Made by a program: the position numbers and the translations under genes
Source: an uncultured Veillonella sp.
GTDB taxonomy: Bacteria > Bacillota > Negativicutes > Veillonellales > Veillonellaceae
Reading direction: 5' to 3'
Length of the DNA: 24,255 bases
NCBI GenBank assembly: GCA_915066865.1
Contig: CAJZEE010000023.1
Coordinates: forward strand, 1 to 24,255
The notes under the pieces: generated by a model
What the model was told of the DNA's origin: nothing
Database searches by the model: none
What the model saw: the letters and a program-made list of their open reading frames with translations, nothing else
In this document: positions 15,314 through 23,822 of the stretch, in pieces
How positions within the stretch are numbered: position 1 is the stretch's first letter
Layout: each line of letters begins with the position of its first letter

Positions 15314-16117
15314 ATGCCGAAAAAATATGTAGATGTGTGGAAATATCCACATATGACCTATAAAAAAGCCTTTGTTATTGCTACTATTATCAGTATTATT
15401 ACGGTTGGTGTTGCTTTTATTTCCTTTTCTGATTACATCGAATCTCAAATGATCGGATCTTTGCAAATTAATTTTCTAACGGAACAGGAAGCGGAGAAAC
15501 AAGTAGAAGAAATTAAAGAGCAGATTAAAGAAGAGAAGGTTCATGAGCTTCAATACCAAAAAGAATTGGAAAATAATAAAGTTCAACCTGATAACGGTGG
15601 AGCCGGTCACGGAGGACAAAATGGGAACTCTGCTGTTCCTACAAAAAGTGATGTAAGTCCGTCTAGTCAACAAGCGCGTGCTGGTGAAACAGGTACTATT
15701 AAACAATCTTCTGTCGGTAGCAATACGGGGAGTGGACTTGTCAGGCCTGAAGGTCCTGGAATTGGGTATGCATCAACAGGAAGTGGAGAAGGGCTTAGCG
15801 ATCGTGAAGGTACCGGAGGCACTGAAGCAGATGTCGGTGGTGGTGGCGTATTTAGCTATGATGGGTATTGGAGTAATTTACAAAGTGCAATTAATAGTAA
15901 TTACCCTACAGATGCATATACTATGGGGATTCAAGGTGATGTAACACTAAGAATTTATTTTGCCCCAGGTGGCAGTGTTGCCAGTGTGGAAGTTCTTAAT
16001 TCTGATGATCCTATATTATCAGAACATGCTATGGAATATGCTCATAGTGTAGGCGGCGCTGAAAATTCTACAGGTACACAACAATATGCAGATATCACAA
16101 TTCACTATAATTTATAA
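15314..16117 (+). CDS. tonB: TonB-type energy transducer with Gly/Ser-rich spacer
   Basis: A 267-residue periplasm-spanning protein that couples the ExbBD motor to outer-membrane receptors. It has a cytoplasmic N-terminus, one membrane anchor (about 18-38), a charged helical stretch (TEQEAEKQVEEIKEQIKEEK, 56-75), then a long Gly/Ser/Thr-rich linker (about 92-180). The C-terminal TonB domain (about 183-267) has YWSNLQSAINSNYP, GDVTLRIYFAPGGSVASVEVLNSD and a final ITIHYNL strand. The linker is not the Pro-Glu/Pro-Lys repeat of classical TonB, which is unusual. AGGTGAT is the ribosome site. A terminator follows, so exbB-exbD-tonB is a closed operon. Confidence 0.88.
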   Translation: MPKKYVDVWKYPHMTYKKAFVIATIISIITVGVAFISFSDYIESQMIGSLQINFLTEQEAEKQVEEIKEQIKEEKVHELQYQKELENNKVQPDNGGAGHGGQNGNSAVPTKSDVSPSSQQARAGETGTIKQSSVGSNTGSGLVRPEGPGIGYASTGSGEGLSDREGTGGTEADVGGGGVFSYDGYWSNLQSAINSNYPTDAYTMGIQGDVTLRIYFAPGGSVASVEVLNSDDPILSEHAMEYAHSVGGAENSTGTQQYADITIHYNL

Positions 16118-16125
16118 GTATAATG

Positions 16126-16159
16126 AAAAACTAGTATCTTTATGGATACTAGTTTTTTT
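16126..16159 (+). terminator. Rho-independent terminator of exbB-exbD-tonB
   Basis: AAAAACTAGTATC (16126-16138), loop TTTATG, GATACTAGTTTTT (16145-16157) and further T residues: a perfect 13-bp stem. Confidence 0.9.
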
Positions 16160-16196
16160 ATATGTATATATATTACTTTGATAACATAAAATAATA

Positions 16197-16225
16197 TTGA
16201 TAGTTATTCCTGATGAATATATAAT
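16197..16225 (+). promoter_or_regulatory. Promoter of the TonB-dependent receptor
   Basis: TTGATA (16197-16202), a 17-nt spacer and TATAAT (16220-16225) form a near-consensus promoter with a start near 16232. The -35 overlaps a poor Fur-like half-site (TGATAGTTATT, 16198-16208), whose right half does not match, so iron control is only a possibility. Confidence 0.6.
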
Positions 16226-16283
16226 TGAGATTAGATATCGTTTTATACTATTAGAGCCCTAATATATTTTCTGGAGGTGTGTG

Positions 16284-18347
16284 ATGAAAAAGTCATGGGC
16301 AGCACTATTGTGTGTTGTATATCTAACGTCTGTTGCAGGTGTGGTAGGTGCAGAAAATAATAGTTCTACAAGTGTGGATAGTGTGAATGAATCTCAAAAT
16401 ACTGTGAGTAATGAGCAGTCAAGACGCATGAAAGATATTACGGTTACGGCTACTCGTACGGAGGCATTAGTTCGCGATGTGCCAATCGCGACAACGATTA
16501 TTTCACAAGAGGAAATTAAAGATCGCCAATATCGTAATTTAGAGCAAGCCTTACAAAGTGTGCCAGGCGTCGCTTTCAGCACCGATGCTCATGGTGGACA
16601 AAATATTACGATGCGTGGCGCCGAATCTCGTCATACATTAATTCTTATTGATGGACGACGTGTTACGGGAGAGTTGACGAAAACGAGAGCTAATGCCATG
16701 GGCTGGCTTCGTCAAGGCATGGATAATGTGGAACGCATCGAAATAACGCGTGGTCCGTCGAGTGCACTTTATGGTTCTGAGGCGAACGGTGGGGTTATTA
16801 ATATTATTACAAAGCAATCCAAAAAGCCAAGTGTAGAGGTTAATACTGAAATCTCTCGTCGTGATGCATCGAGTGCGACGGGATATAACTTCAATGTATT
16901 GGCTCGTAGTGGGCAAAAAGGAAAGTGGAACGGATCGGTCGGTGCTGGTATTCGCAGGAATATAGCGGGTAATAATGATTCTGGCTCGGATAATAATTAT
17001 CATGGTGATCGGATACCGCTTCATTTTGACGTATCTTATCAAGCGGGAAAAAGGGATAAATTTTCCTTCTTTATAGATCGAGAAACTGAAGACTTGGATA
17101 TGAATACGAAAAAGGGTAGCTCATTAACTCAATCGGTTGATAAAAATACGACTACTACAAGCACAGGTCTTCGTTGGAATGGTCGTCGCGGTCGGTCATC
17201 GCTTATGGTGCAGTCTTACTACAATCATTACAAAGACACTTATGATCAATATAAGCGCACGGGTGGCATAAAAAAACTATCCATCTGGGATGAATATTAT
17301 AATAAAGAATGGATTACGGATGCGCAGGTTAATACATCAATCGATAAGAAGAATCTCTTAACGTATGGTGTTCAATTCCGTCGTCAAGAAGCGATTAGTA
17401 CGCGTATTAATAATGGCTCCATAGCATGGTCAAGAACTCGAGAAGGTATTACAGATACCGCGGGTAAGGCAACCATTAATTACGGTAGTTACTTTGTGCA
17501 ACATTAATGGAAACCTAGTCGTAAATGGGTAATTATTCCTGCTGTTCGCTACGATACGTCAAATGCATTTGATAGCCATTGGTCGCCTAAGATTGGTGTT
17601 ACCTATAAAGCAAATGATAGTCTTCGCTTTAAAATGAATTATGGTGCAGGCTATTCCACACCTGGTATGACGGAAATGTATCATCATTGGCTTATGGCAT
17701 CTAATGTGCCGAGAGGGCGATTAGGAGCTTTCGATATATATTTGCAAGGTAATCCTAATTTGAAACCTGAAAGCTCATATAACTTTGATTTCTCTGTAGA
17801 AAAAGATTGGAAACGGACAAATGTTAAGGCGTCCTATTTCCACAATGTTATTAAAAATTATATTGAAAGTGGTGCCAATCGTATTGATATGGCAAATCGC
17901 CGTATTTATGTTTCGTATTCCAATTTACCTCGTGCTGTATTGCAAGGTCTGGAATTATCTGTAAATCATAGACTCAATAATAAATGGGATGTATTCGGCA
18001 ACTATACATATTTGGATGCCAAAAATGACGTGACTCACGACCGTCTGTTAAACCGTGGTCGCCATGTATTCAGTGGTGGTGTTAATTATCATCAAGGTCG
18101 CTGGACTGGTGCGTTCTGGGGTAATTATTACATTAACTACCTCGATGGCATCGATGCTATCGTTGTTAACCCACGTCTCAGCATTCCGAAGAAGAAAAAT
18201 ATTCAAACTTGGAATATTATGGTGACTCGTCAGTTGAATGATAATGCATCCATGTATGTAGGGGTTGAAAATATATTTGGTGAAAAACAAGACTTACGAG
18301 ATATTCATGGCGCCACTTATCGCATGGGCCTTAACTTGCGTATGTAA
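16284..18347 (+). pseudogene. TonB-dependent outer-membrane receptor broken by an in-frame TAA
   Basis: A 688-codon frame for a BtuB/CirA-like receptor. It has a signal peptide (MKKSWAALLCVVYLTSVAGVVGA), a TonB-box-like DITVTATRTEA (51-61), a complete plug with LEQALQSVPGV, NITMRGAESRHTLILIDGRRV and ERIEITRGPSSALYGSEANGGVINIIT, and a beta-barrel to GLNLRM. Codon 408 (17505-17507) is TAA within VQH*WKPSRKW; receptors of this family usually read VQDEWKP there, and the frame continues intact to 18347. No frameshift is involved. ATG 16284 fits GGAGGT better than GTG 16281. As it stands the barrel would be cut in half and non-functional, unless the stop is a sequencing error. The ligand, by neighbourhood, is iron-chelate, haem or corrinoid. 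Confidence 0.85.
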
Positions 18348-18367
18348 TAGTGAGATATTAATTAATG

Positions 18368-18411
18368 TATGTATGAAATGCTGAGGCTTTAATGCATGTA
18401 TTTCATACATA
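18368..18411 (+). repeat. 12-bp inverted repeat between receptor and ABC importer genes
   Basis: TATGTATGAAAT (18368-18379) and ATTTCATACATA (18400-18411) are perfect inverted repeats around a 20-nt loop. No U-tract follows, so it may be an mRNA-processing or attenuation element rather than a terminator. Confidence 0.5.
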
Positions 18412-18474
18412 ATATAGTGGCATTAATTTGAAATTATAATCTATGAGGTTTAGCTTGCATAAGTTATCTGCGAG

Positions 18475-19458
18475 GTGATCATTATCAATAAGCCATTATT
18501 ATGTTTATTGGGTATTGTTGCCGTTGTGGGAGCTTTCACTACGGGTATAAGTTTTGAAGGCAAGCGAGAGGTATTCAGCGAGGTAGGTGCTATTCAGATT
18601 GAAGATGATACGAAGCAAATTGTGTCATTGCCGAGTGTAGCAAGTCGAGTAGTATCTATTTCTTCGGCGGATAGCGAATTACTCATCGCTTTAGGTGTTA
18701 GCCCGGTAGGCGTAGTAAATTCAAGGGAGTTACCGGCAGAGGTGCAGGCTAAAATTGCACAGTATCCGAATATGAATAGTGCTGTATCTCCAAGTATTGA
18801 ACGAATTATTATGTCCGACCCAAATCTCGTTATCGGCATTGCCATGCCGTTTCAAACGGCGTTGCGCAAAGCATTTAATGCGAATCATATCCCTAGCTTT
18901 TACCATCTATCCTCCAATTATGATGACATCATGGACCATATTCGGCATGTGGGCACCATGACTGGTCATGATAGGGAGGCGGTTGCGTTGGTCCAGAAAT
19001 ATAATGATATCCTATCAGAAATCATACAGCGTCATAAAGATGAGTCTGCGTCGCGTGTCCTCATCGTTTTTGGGACACCTACGAGTTACCAACTAGCCTC
19101 CAGTAAAACATATGTGGGAGATATTTTCCAAAGATTAGGAGCAAAAAATGTGGCTGATGTATATTTGCCGCAGGATGTATCGGAGAATGCTTTGGATGGA
19201 TATATTCCGCTTAATCTGGAGACGATGGCCGTTCTTGATTGTGACAAGGTTATCTTGATTAATCATGGCAGTAGCGGTGAGAAAGATATAGCAGCTTTTA
19301 AAAAGGCTTTTAAAACGCCGGCATGGCAGAATGTACCTGCTATTGCTAATGGGAATATAGAGGTCTTGCCGGGTCCGTTGTTTGCGTCGGTGCCGACCGC
19401 CCGAATGGATCAAGTGTTATTATATGCGGAAAAGGTGTTATATGGACAATCTCATTAA
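18475..19458 (+). CDS. Periplasmic substrate-binding protein of a FecCD-type ABC importer
   Basis: About 327 residues of the BtuF/FhuD/HmuT-like periplasmic binding protein fold. An N-terminal hydrophobic segment (about 6-24) exports or anchors it. Then come RVVSISSADSELLIALGVSPVGV, SIERIIMSDPNLVIG and a second lobe with RVLIVFGTPTSYQLASSKTYVGDIFQRLGAKNV, LNLETMAVLDCDKVILI and the C-terminal helix. There is no lipobox Cys, so it is probably soluble or signal-anchored. The start is uncertain: GTG 18475 lies inside the ribosome-site-like GAGGTGAT (18472-18479), and ATT 18481 would be better spaced. It overlaps the permease gene by 17 bp. The substrate is unknown (siderophore, haem or corrinoid). 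Confidence 0.85.
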   Translation: MIIINKPLLCLLGIVAVVGAFTTGISFEGKREVFSEVGAIQIEDDTKQIVSLPSVASRVVSISSADSELLIALGVSPVGVVNSRELPAEVQAKIAQYPNMNSAVSPSIERIIMSDPNLVIGIAMPFQTALRKAFNANHIPSFYHLSSNYDDIMDHIRHVGTMTGHDREAVALVQKYNDILSEIIQRHKDESASRVLIVFGTPTSYQLASSKTYVGDIFQRLGAKNVADVYLPQDVSENALDGYIPLNLETMAVLDCDKVILINHGSSGEKDIAAFKKAFKTPAWQNVPAIANGNIEVLPGPLFASVPTARMDQVLLYAEKVLYGQSH

Positions 19459-20443
19459 TGTGCAGGAACGTCGTGGCTTACGCGTTTTTGTGGCTGCGCT
19501 GATTCTGTTAATAGCAGGTGTGTTGCTGAGTATGAAATTGGGCGCCGTTCCATTAACTTGGAGCGATTTATACCAAATCATAACTGGTGGCGATACATCA
19601 AAAATTGGTCAAATTATCATGACTATACGTTTACCACGTGTTGTAGTGGGCTTTTTAGCGGGCATGAATCTTGCCTTAGCTGGCGTGATTTTACAAGGCA
19701 TCTTGCGAAATCCTTTGGCGGATCCCGGCATTATCGGTATTACCTCTGGCGGTGCTTTGGCGGCTATGATCATCATGATTCTCATGCCTACTTACGTTAT
19801 GCTTGTTCCTATTGGTGCTTTTGCTGGTGCATTAGTGGCATCGTTTTTGGTTTACGGTATTTCTTGGCAAGGTGGACTTAATCCGTTGCGCCTTATCTTA
19901 GCCGGTGTGGCTGTAGCCGCTTTCTTCGGCGGGTTTAATACGATTTTGTCCGTTTTTTATCCAGATCGTGTTCAAGGAACGGTGAGCTGGATGGCAGGTG
20001 GTTTTGTAGGGCGCAGCTGGGACGATGTGATGATGATCTGGCCTTATACGGCTATAGGCATTATTGGATCTATGATATCTATCAGATGGCTTACATTACT
20101 CAGTTTAGGCGATGATACAGCACGTACCTTGGGGGTGCATGTTGAAAGATGTCGATTGTCCTTGCTCGTATTAGCCTCTTTGTTAGCCGCATCAGCGGTG
20201 AGCGTGTCGGGGATGTTGGGATTTGTAGGTCTTATAGTGCCTCATGTGGCGCGCCTCATCGTAGGTGTGGATTACCGTTACTTGATTCCTACGTCCATGG
20301 TCTTTGGTGGCATATTAATTGTTTATGCAGATACATTGGCGCGTATGATGATTGCGCCCGGTGAAATTCCTGTAGGTGTACTGATGAGCTTTTTGGGTGC
20401 TCCATTCTTCTTGTATCTATTGAAAGGGGTGGGGCGAAGATGA
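19442..20443 (+). CDS. FecCD-family ABC transporter permease
   Basis: A 333-residue inner-membrane permease with about 9-10 helices, the dimeric channel of BtuCD/FhuB/HmuU-type importers. Family motifs are TIRLPRVVVGFLAGMNLALAGVILQGILRNPLADPGIIGITSGGALAA (about 54-101), the GTVSWMAGGF stretch, LGVHVER (coupling region), VSGMLGFVGLIVPHVARLIVG (about 255-275) and GEIPVGVLMSFLGAPFFLYLL near the end. ATG 19442 is preceded by AAAGGTG (19431-19437) and lies inside the end of the binding-protein gene. It overlaps the ATPase start (ATGA). The three genes form one coupled unit. Confidence 0.92.
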   Translation: MDNLINVQERRGLRVFVAALILLIAGVLLSMKLGAVPLTWSDLYQIITGGDTSKIGQIIMTIRLPRVVVGFLAGMNLALAGVILQGILRNPLADPGIIGITSGGALAAMIIMILMPTYVMLVPIGAFAGALVASFLVYGISWQGGLNPLRLILAGVAVAAFFGGFNTILSVFYPDRVQGTVSWMAGGFVGRSWDDVMMIWPYTAIGIIGSMISIRWLTLLSLGDDTARTLGVHVERCRLSLLVLASLLAASAVSVSGMLGFVGLIVPHVARLIVGVDYRYLIPTSMVFGGILIVYADTLARMMIAPGEIPVGVLMSFLGAPFFLYLLKGVGRR

Positions 20444-21228
20444 GTGTGTTAACCGTGGATAATATAACGGTAGGCTATGGAAAACGATTAATACTGGAGA
20501 ATCAATCCATCGTCTTTGATAAACCGGAAATAATATCTATCATCGGTCCAAATGGTTCAGGAAAATCGACGTTTTTGAAAGCTTTGGCGCGGCTTATCAA
20601 GATAAAACAAGGCACCATATCGCTGGATGAAAAATCTTTACATTCGTGGAATACGAAGGAATTAGCGCGCCATATAGCTTTGTTACCGCAAATTACGACC
20701 GCCCCTGAAGGAATGTTAGTTGAGCAGTTGGTTCGATCCGGACGAAATCCGTATGTATCGATTTTTAAGGAACTATCTGATGCGGATTTAGCTACTGTGG
20801 AGAAGGCGATGAAATGCACAGATGTATGGAAATATCGGTATCGGCAAATAGGGGAACTATCCGGCGGTGAACGGCAGCGCGTATGGCTTTCATTAAGTTT
20901 GGCGCAAGAACCGAATATTTTACTCCTCGATGAACCGACTACCTATCTCGATAGTCGCCATCAAATTGAGTTGATGGAGCTAGTTAAACGCACACAGCGG
21001 GAACGAAATATTATGGTCGTTATGGTGCTCCATGATTTGAATCTAGCTTTGCGCTATAGTGACCGCATTATTGCTATTAAAGAGGGAGCTATTGTAGGTG
21101 ATGGAACTCCGCATATGATGATGACCCCAGAGAATTTAGCAGAGTGGTTCGGTATTAAAGCGGATATTTTACAAAGTCCTCGCAGTGAAGAAACATGTCC
21201 TATATGTGTACCATATGGTCTTGCTTAA
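20440..21228 (+). CDS. ABC transporter ATPase of the FecE/FepC/BtuD type
   Basis: A 262-residue cytoplasmic ATPase powering the permease. Walker A is GPNGSGKST (36-44), the Q-loop LLPQ (81-84), the signature LSGGERQR (140-147), Walker B ILLLDEPT (160-167), the D-loop YLDSRHQ and the H-loop H198 (VVMVLHDLNLAL). The segment IIAIKEGAIVGDGTPHMMMTPENLAEWFGI is typical of iron-siderophore/haem/corrinoid ATPases. All motifs are intact. It is the last gene of the importer unit, followed by a terminator about 110 bp downstream. The substrate cannot be fixed from sequence. Confidence 0.93.
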   Translation: MSVLTVDNITVGYGKRLILENQSIVFDKPEIISIIGPNGSGKSTFLKALARLIKIKQGTISLDEKSLHSWNTKELARHIALLPQITTAPEGMLVEQLVRSGRNPYVSIFKELSDADLATVEKAMKCTDVWKYRYRQIGELSGGERQRVWLSLSLAQEPNILLLDEPTTYLDSRHQIELMELVKRTQRERNIMVVMVLHDLNLALRYSDRIIAIKEGAIVGDGTPHMMMTPENLAEWFGIKADILQSPRSEETCPICVPYGLA

Positions 21229-21334
21229 ATAGAGGAACTTAAATGCTATATACTAGTTAATTGTTAGCTGTTTTTACTGAAATGTACACAATAGCAAAAA
21301 AGCTATTTCGAAAATTGCATACTGTTTATACCTT

Positions 21335-21370
21335 AAAGAGACCCCACCTGTGGTGAGGGTCTCTTTATTA
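21335..21370 (+). terminator. Rho-independent terminator after the ABC importer
   Basis: AAAGAGACCC with GGGTCTCTTT (21335-21344 and 21357-21366) plus inner CACC/GGTG around TGT, with one bulged A; T-rich flank. Confidence 0.85.
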
Positions 21371-21401
21371 TGGTAAAATATATGGTGTACCAAATGGTTG
21401 G

Positions 21402-21441
21402 GTGAAATTTTCACGAAATGATGTACAAGCATAAGTACATT
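21402..21441. promoter_or_regulatory. Two inverted repeats upstream of the dedA-like gene
   Basis: GTGAAA-T-TTTCAC (21402-21414) is a perfect 6-1-6 palindrome, and ATGTAC (21421-21426) with GTACAT (21435-21440) a second dyad. They lie 40-75 bp before the DedA start and could be operators. No clear -35/-10 pair was found. Confidence 0.35.
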
Positions 21442-21478
21442 ATAGAACCCGGATGGGGATTTTTAATGAGGTAAAATA

Positions 21479-22066
21479 GTGGAATATATTATTTCGTTTA
21501 TGGAAACATATGGCTATACGGCCATGTTTATTGCAATGGTTCTAGAAAATGCTAACGTGCCTATTCCAAGTGAAATCGTACTTGGTTTTGCGGGGTATTT
21601 GATAGCTCAAGGCATATTTGATATGCATACAACAATGGTGGTAGGTATCTTAGCAGGTATTGTTGGTTCTATAGTATCCTACTGGATGGGTGAGCATGGT
21701 GGGCGCCCTTTATTATTGAAATATGGTAAATATATATTCTTTAATGAACATAAATTTGAACTGGCAGAAAAGATGTTTAATAAATATGGCGGTGTAGCTG
21801 TATTTTTTGGTCGACTTTTACCTGGTGTTCGTACCTTTATCTCCTTCCCTGCAGGAATGGCACGCTATCCCATGTGGCATTTCATCATCTGGACGGTACT
21901 CGGTACGATTCCTTGGACGATTTTGCTCGTTTACTTAGGCAAGGTACTTGGTGAAAATTGGCAAGACCTTATCGAGTACAATCATGAGTTCTTGATTGTT
22001 ATGATCGTTGTATTTGTCATTATAGCTGTAGTACTGGGCTTTAGATACTATCGTAATCGTCGATAA
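21479..22066 (+). CDS. DedA-family membrane protein
   Basis: A 195-residue integral membrane protein of the DedA (VTT/SNARE-associated) family. Family residues are E32 in NVPIPSEIVLGFAGYL (26-41), R112 and P115 in FFGRLLPGVRTFISFPAGM (109-127) and R118. A hydrophobic C-terminal helix (about 173-189) follows IIWTVLGTIPWTILLVYLGKVLG. DedA proteins include undecaprenyl-phosphate and phospholipid translocases that bring lipid carriers back across the inner membrane. The start is GTG 21479, with GAGG at 21468-21471 seven bases upstream. The next gene, an ArnT-like glycosyltransferase, begins 10 bp later; such an enzyme would release a lipid carrier on the outer face, so the pairing makes sense. 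Confidence 0.9.
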   Translation: MEYIISFMETYGYTAMFIAMVLENANVPIPSEIVLGFAGYLIAQGIFDMHTTMVVGILAGIVGSIVSYWMGEHGGRPLLLKYGKYIFFNEHKFELAEKMFNKYGGVAVFFGRLLPGVRTFISFPAGMARYPMWHFIIWTVLGTIPWTILLVYLGKVLGENWQDLIEYNHEFLIVMIVVFVIIAVVLGFRYYRNRR

Positions 22067-22076
22067 GGAGGCCCTT

Positions 22077-23708
22077 ATGAAACTCTCTCGATTAACACCA
22101 GTCGTATTTATTGTGTGGCTAGTGTTTTATATGTTTGGCAATAATATGTTGCCTGTTACAGATCCCGTTGAATCTAATTATGCGTTAACGGCAAAGGAAA
22201 TGGTTCTTTCAGGTGATTGGCTATCTCCGCAGATTTATGGTACTTATTGGTACGATAAACCCATCATGATTTATTGGCTCATTGCTCTTGGCTTTAAAAT
22301 TTTTGGAATTGCTGATTGGGTGGTGCGCCTACCGAGTGCTATTTTCGGTGCTTTGTCGGTGGCGACCATGTATCAATCTACGCGTACCATGAGCGGTAAG
22401 TGGGCACTTGGTCTCATTGGGGCATCCGTTCTAGGCACATCTCTCATGTTCTGGACCGTAGCTCATGGCGTTATTACGGATATGGTGCTCCTTTATACGA
22501 CATTGATGGTCATGATTTACTCCTACAAGGGACTGGTGGAACAGAAACCGTATGCCATGATTGTGGCCTATGTATTCGCTGCGTTAGGCGTACTCACTAA
22601 AGGTCCGGTAGCCATTGTGTTGCCTGGTATGATTCTACTTGTTTTTGCAGGTATTAATCGTTCTTGGTCTATGGTGAAAGCCATCTTCGATTGGCGTGGC
22701 ATTTTAGCCTTTTGTGTAGTTTGTTTGCCGTGGTATGTATACATGTATAGTGTTCATGGTCAAGACTTTATCAATGGCTTCTTAGGACTTCACAATGTAA
22801 CGCGTGCTACTCAGTCGGAACATCCAGAAGATAATGTGTGGTGGTATTATCTCGCTATCTTCCTTGGTGCTTCTATGCCGTGGACGGGTGCTGTTATTTA
22901 CGGTATAATCGATGGCTTTAAACAACGTCATACAGGGTTTATCTATAATATGACTTGGGGTGTTGGAATTGTGCTATTCTACACCTTGATGGCAACAAAA
23001 TACCCTCTATATACCTTTGTTAGCTTAGTCCCATTTAGTGCTATCGGTGCTTTGGGCGTTATGAAGCTTATTCGCAAAGGCAAATCTAGAGCCTTAAAAT
23101 GGATTATTATGGGGCCGACGTTGCTTTTGTGGATTGCTTATGTAGCAGGTTCTTTCTTCGCACCATGGGGTTTTTATTGTTTGCTCTATGTCGTGGTTGC
23201 TATGGCAATATTGGCTATGTTCTATACATGGTATACGAAAAGAGGATATCGTTTAGTTACAATTATTGTCCTTGGTACGATGGTTATATCTTCTATAGTT
23301 GTTATGGAAGGTTTAGAGCCATTCGTTAAGCAACGTAGTAATATTGATGTTGTTCCAGTAGTGGATTCCTATGAAGGGGATGTCTATTACTATAACGGCT
23401 ATAGTACGGCGGTTGTGTATTATACGGGCCATAAGGTTATCAAGATTAATGGTGATGAAAGCCGCTGGGATGATCGAGATAAATTAAAAAAACGTAGCGC
23501 TGAATGGCAGAAGAAATATCTTATGGAACAAGTAAGTGAAGAGGAATTTAACAAGATTATCGAATCTGGTAAGCCACTTATGTTAATCGTTCCTAAAGGG
23601 GAAATTAAGCATTTCCGTCAGTCCTCCATTTATCCACATGTGTCTGAGTCTAGTGAAGCAGGTACATCTGAAGTTTACGTACTAAATAAAAAGACTCTAT
23701 TCAAATAA
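22077..23708 (+). CDS. ArnT-like family 39/83 membrane glycosyltransferase
   Basis: A 543-residue integral membrane GT-C glycosyltransferase. It would move a sugar from a polyprenyl-phosphate donor to an envelope acceptor on the periplasmic side. The first loop has the expected acidic motif PVTDPVESNYALTAKEM (D29, E32), then GDWLSPQIYGTYWYDKPIMIYWLIALGFKIFG and WVVRLPSAIFGALSVATMY. About ten to twelve helices run to residue 410, and a soluble C-terminal domain (about 415-543) follows. The length is typical of ArnT/PMT-type enzymes. AAGGAGG ends the dedA-like gene. The donor (aminoarabinose or another sugar) and acceptor (lipid A or protein) are not known. Family is sure, substrate unsure. Confidence 0.88.
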   Translation: MKLSRLTPVVFIVWLVFYMFGNNMLPVTDPVESNYALTAKEMVLSGDWLSPQIYGTYWYDKPIMIYWLIALGFKIFGIADWVVRLPSAIFGALSVATMYQSTRTMSGKWALGLIGASVLGTSLMFWTVAHGVITDMVLLYTTLMVMIYSYKGLVEQKPYAMIVAYVFAALGVLTKGPVAIVLPGMILLVFAGINRSWSMVKAIFDWRGILAFCVVCLPWYVYMYSVHGQDFINGFLGLHNVTRATQSEHPEDNVWWYYLAIFLGASMPWTGAVIYGIIDGFKQRHTGFIYNMTWGVGIVLFYTLMATKYPLYTFVSLVPFSAIGALGVMKLIRKGKSRALKWIIMGPTLLLWIAYVAGSFFAPWGFYCLLYVVVAMAILAMFYTWYTKRGYRLVTIIVLGTMVISSIVVMEGLEPFVKQRSNIDVVPVVDSYEGDVYYYNGYSTAVVYYTGHKVIKINGDESRWDDRDKLKKRSAEWQKKYLMEQVSEEEFNKIIESGKPLMLIVPKGEIKHFRQSSIYPHVSESSEAGTSEVYVLNKKTLFK

Positions 23709-23730
23709 TTATGAAAACTTAATAAACATT

Positions 23731-23822
23731 AAAAACAGGTAGTATCCAATGATATGTATCCCCTTTACTGGTTGTCTAGTAAAGGGGGGGTACATATCAC
23801 AACGAATACTATCTGTTTTTTG
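23731..23822 (+). terminator. Very long composite hairpin terminator
   Basis: Outer stem AAAAACAGGTAGTAT with ATACTATCTGTTTTT and inner stem TGATATGTA plus CCCCTTTACT with AGTAAAGGGG and TACATATCA, around loop GGTTGTCT. The total length of about 92 nt is well beyond a typical terminator. A T-run ends it at 23822, and a run of seven G interrupts the inner stem. Confidence 0.75.

Noticed and set aside
16198..16212. Fur box at the TonB-dependent receptor promoter
   Set aside because: Only about 10 of 14 informative positions match the 7-1-7 consensus and the right half fails; noted under the promoter only.
17634..18347. Independent gene for a short outer-membrane protein
   Set aside because: It is in the same frame as the receptor upstream of the TAA, lacks a signal peptide and ribosome site, and is simply the receptor's barrel end.
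21290..21307. AATAGC-AAAAAA-GCTATT hairpin after the ABC ATPase
   Set aside because: A short weak stem with no T-run; the stronger terminator at 21335 explains the end of the operon.
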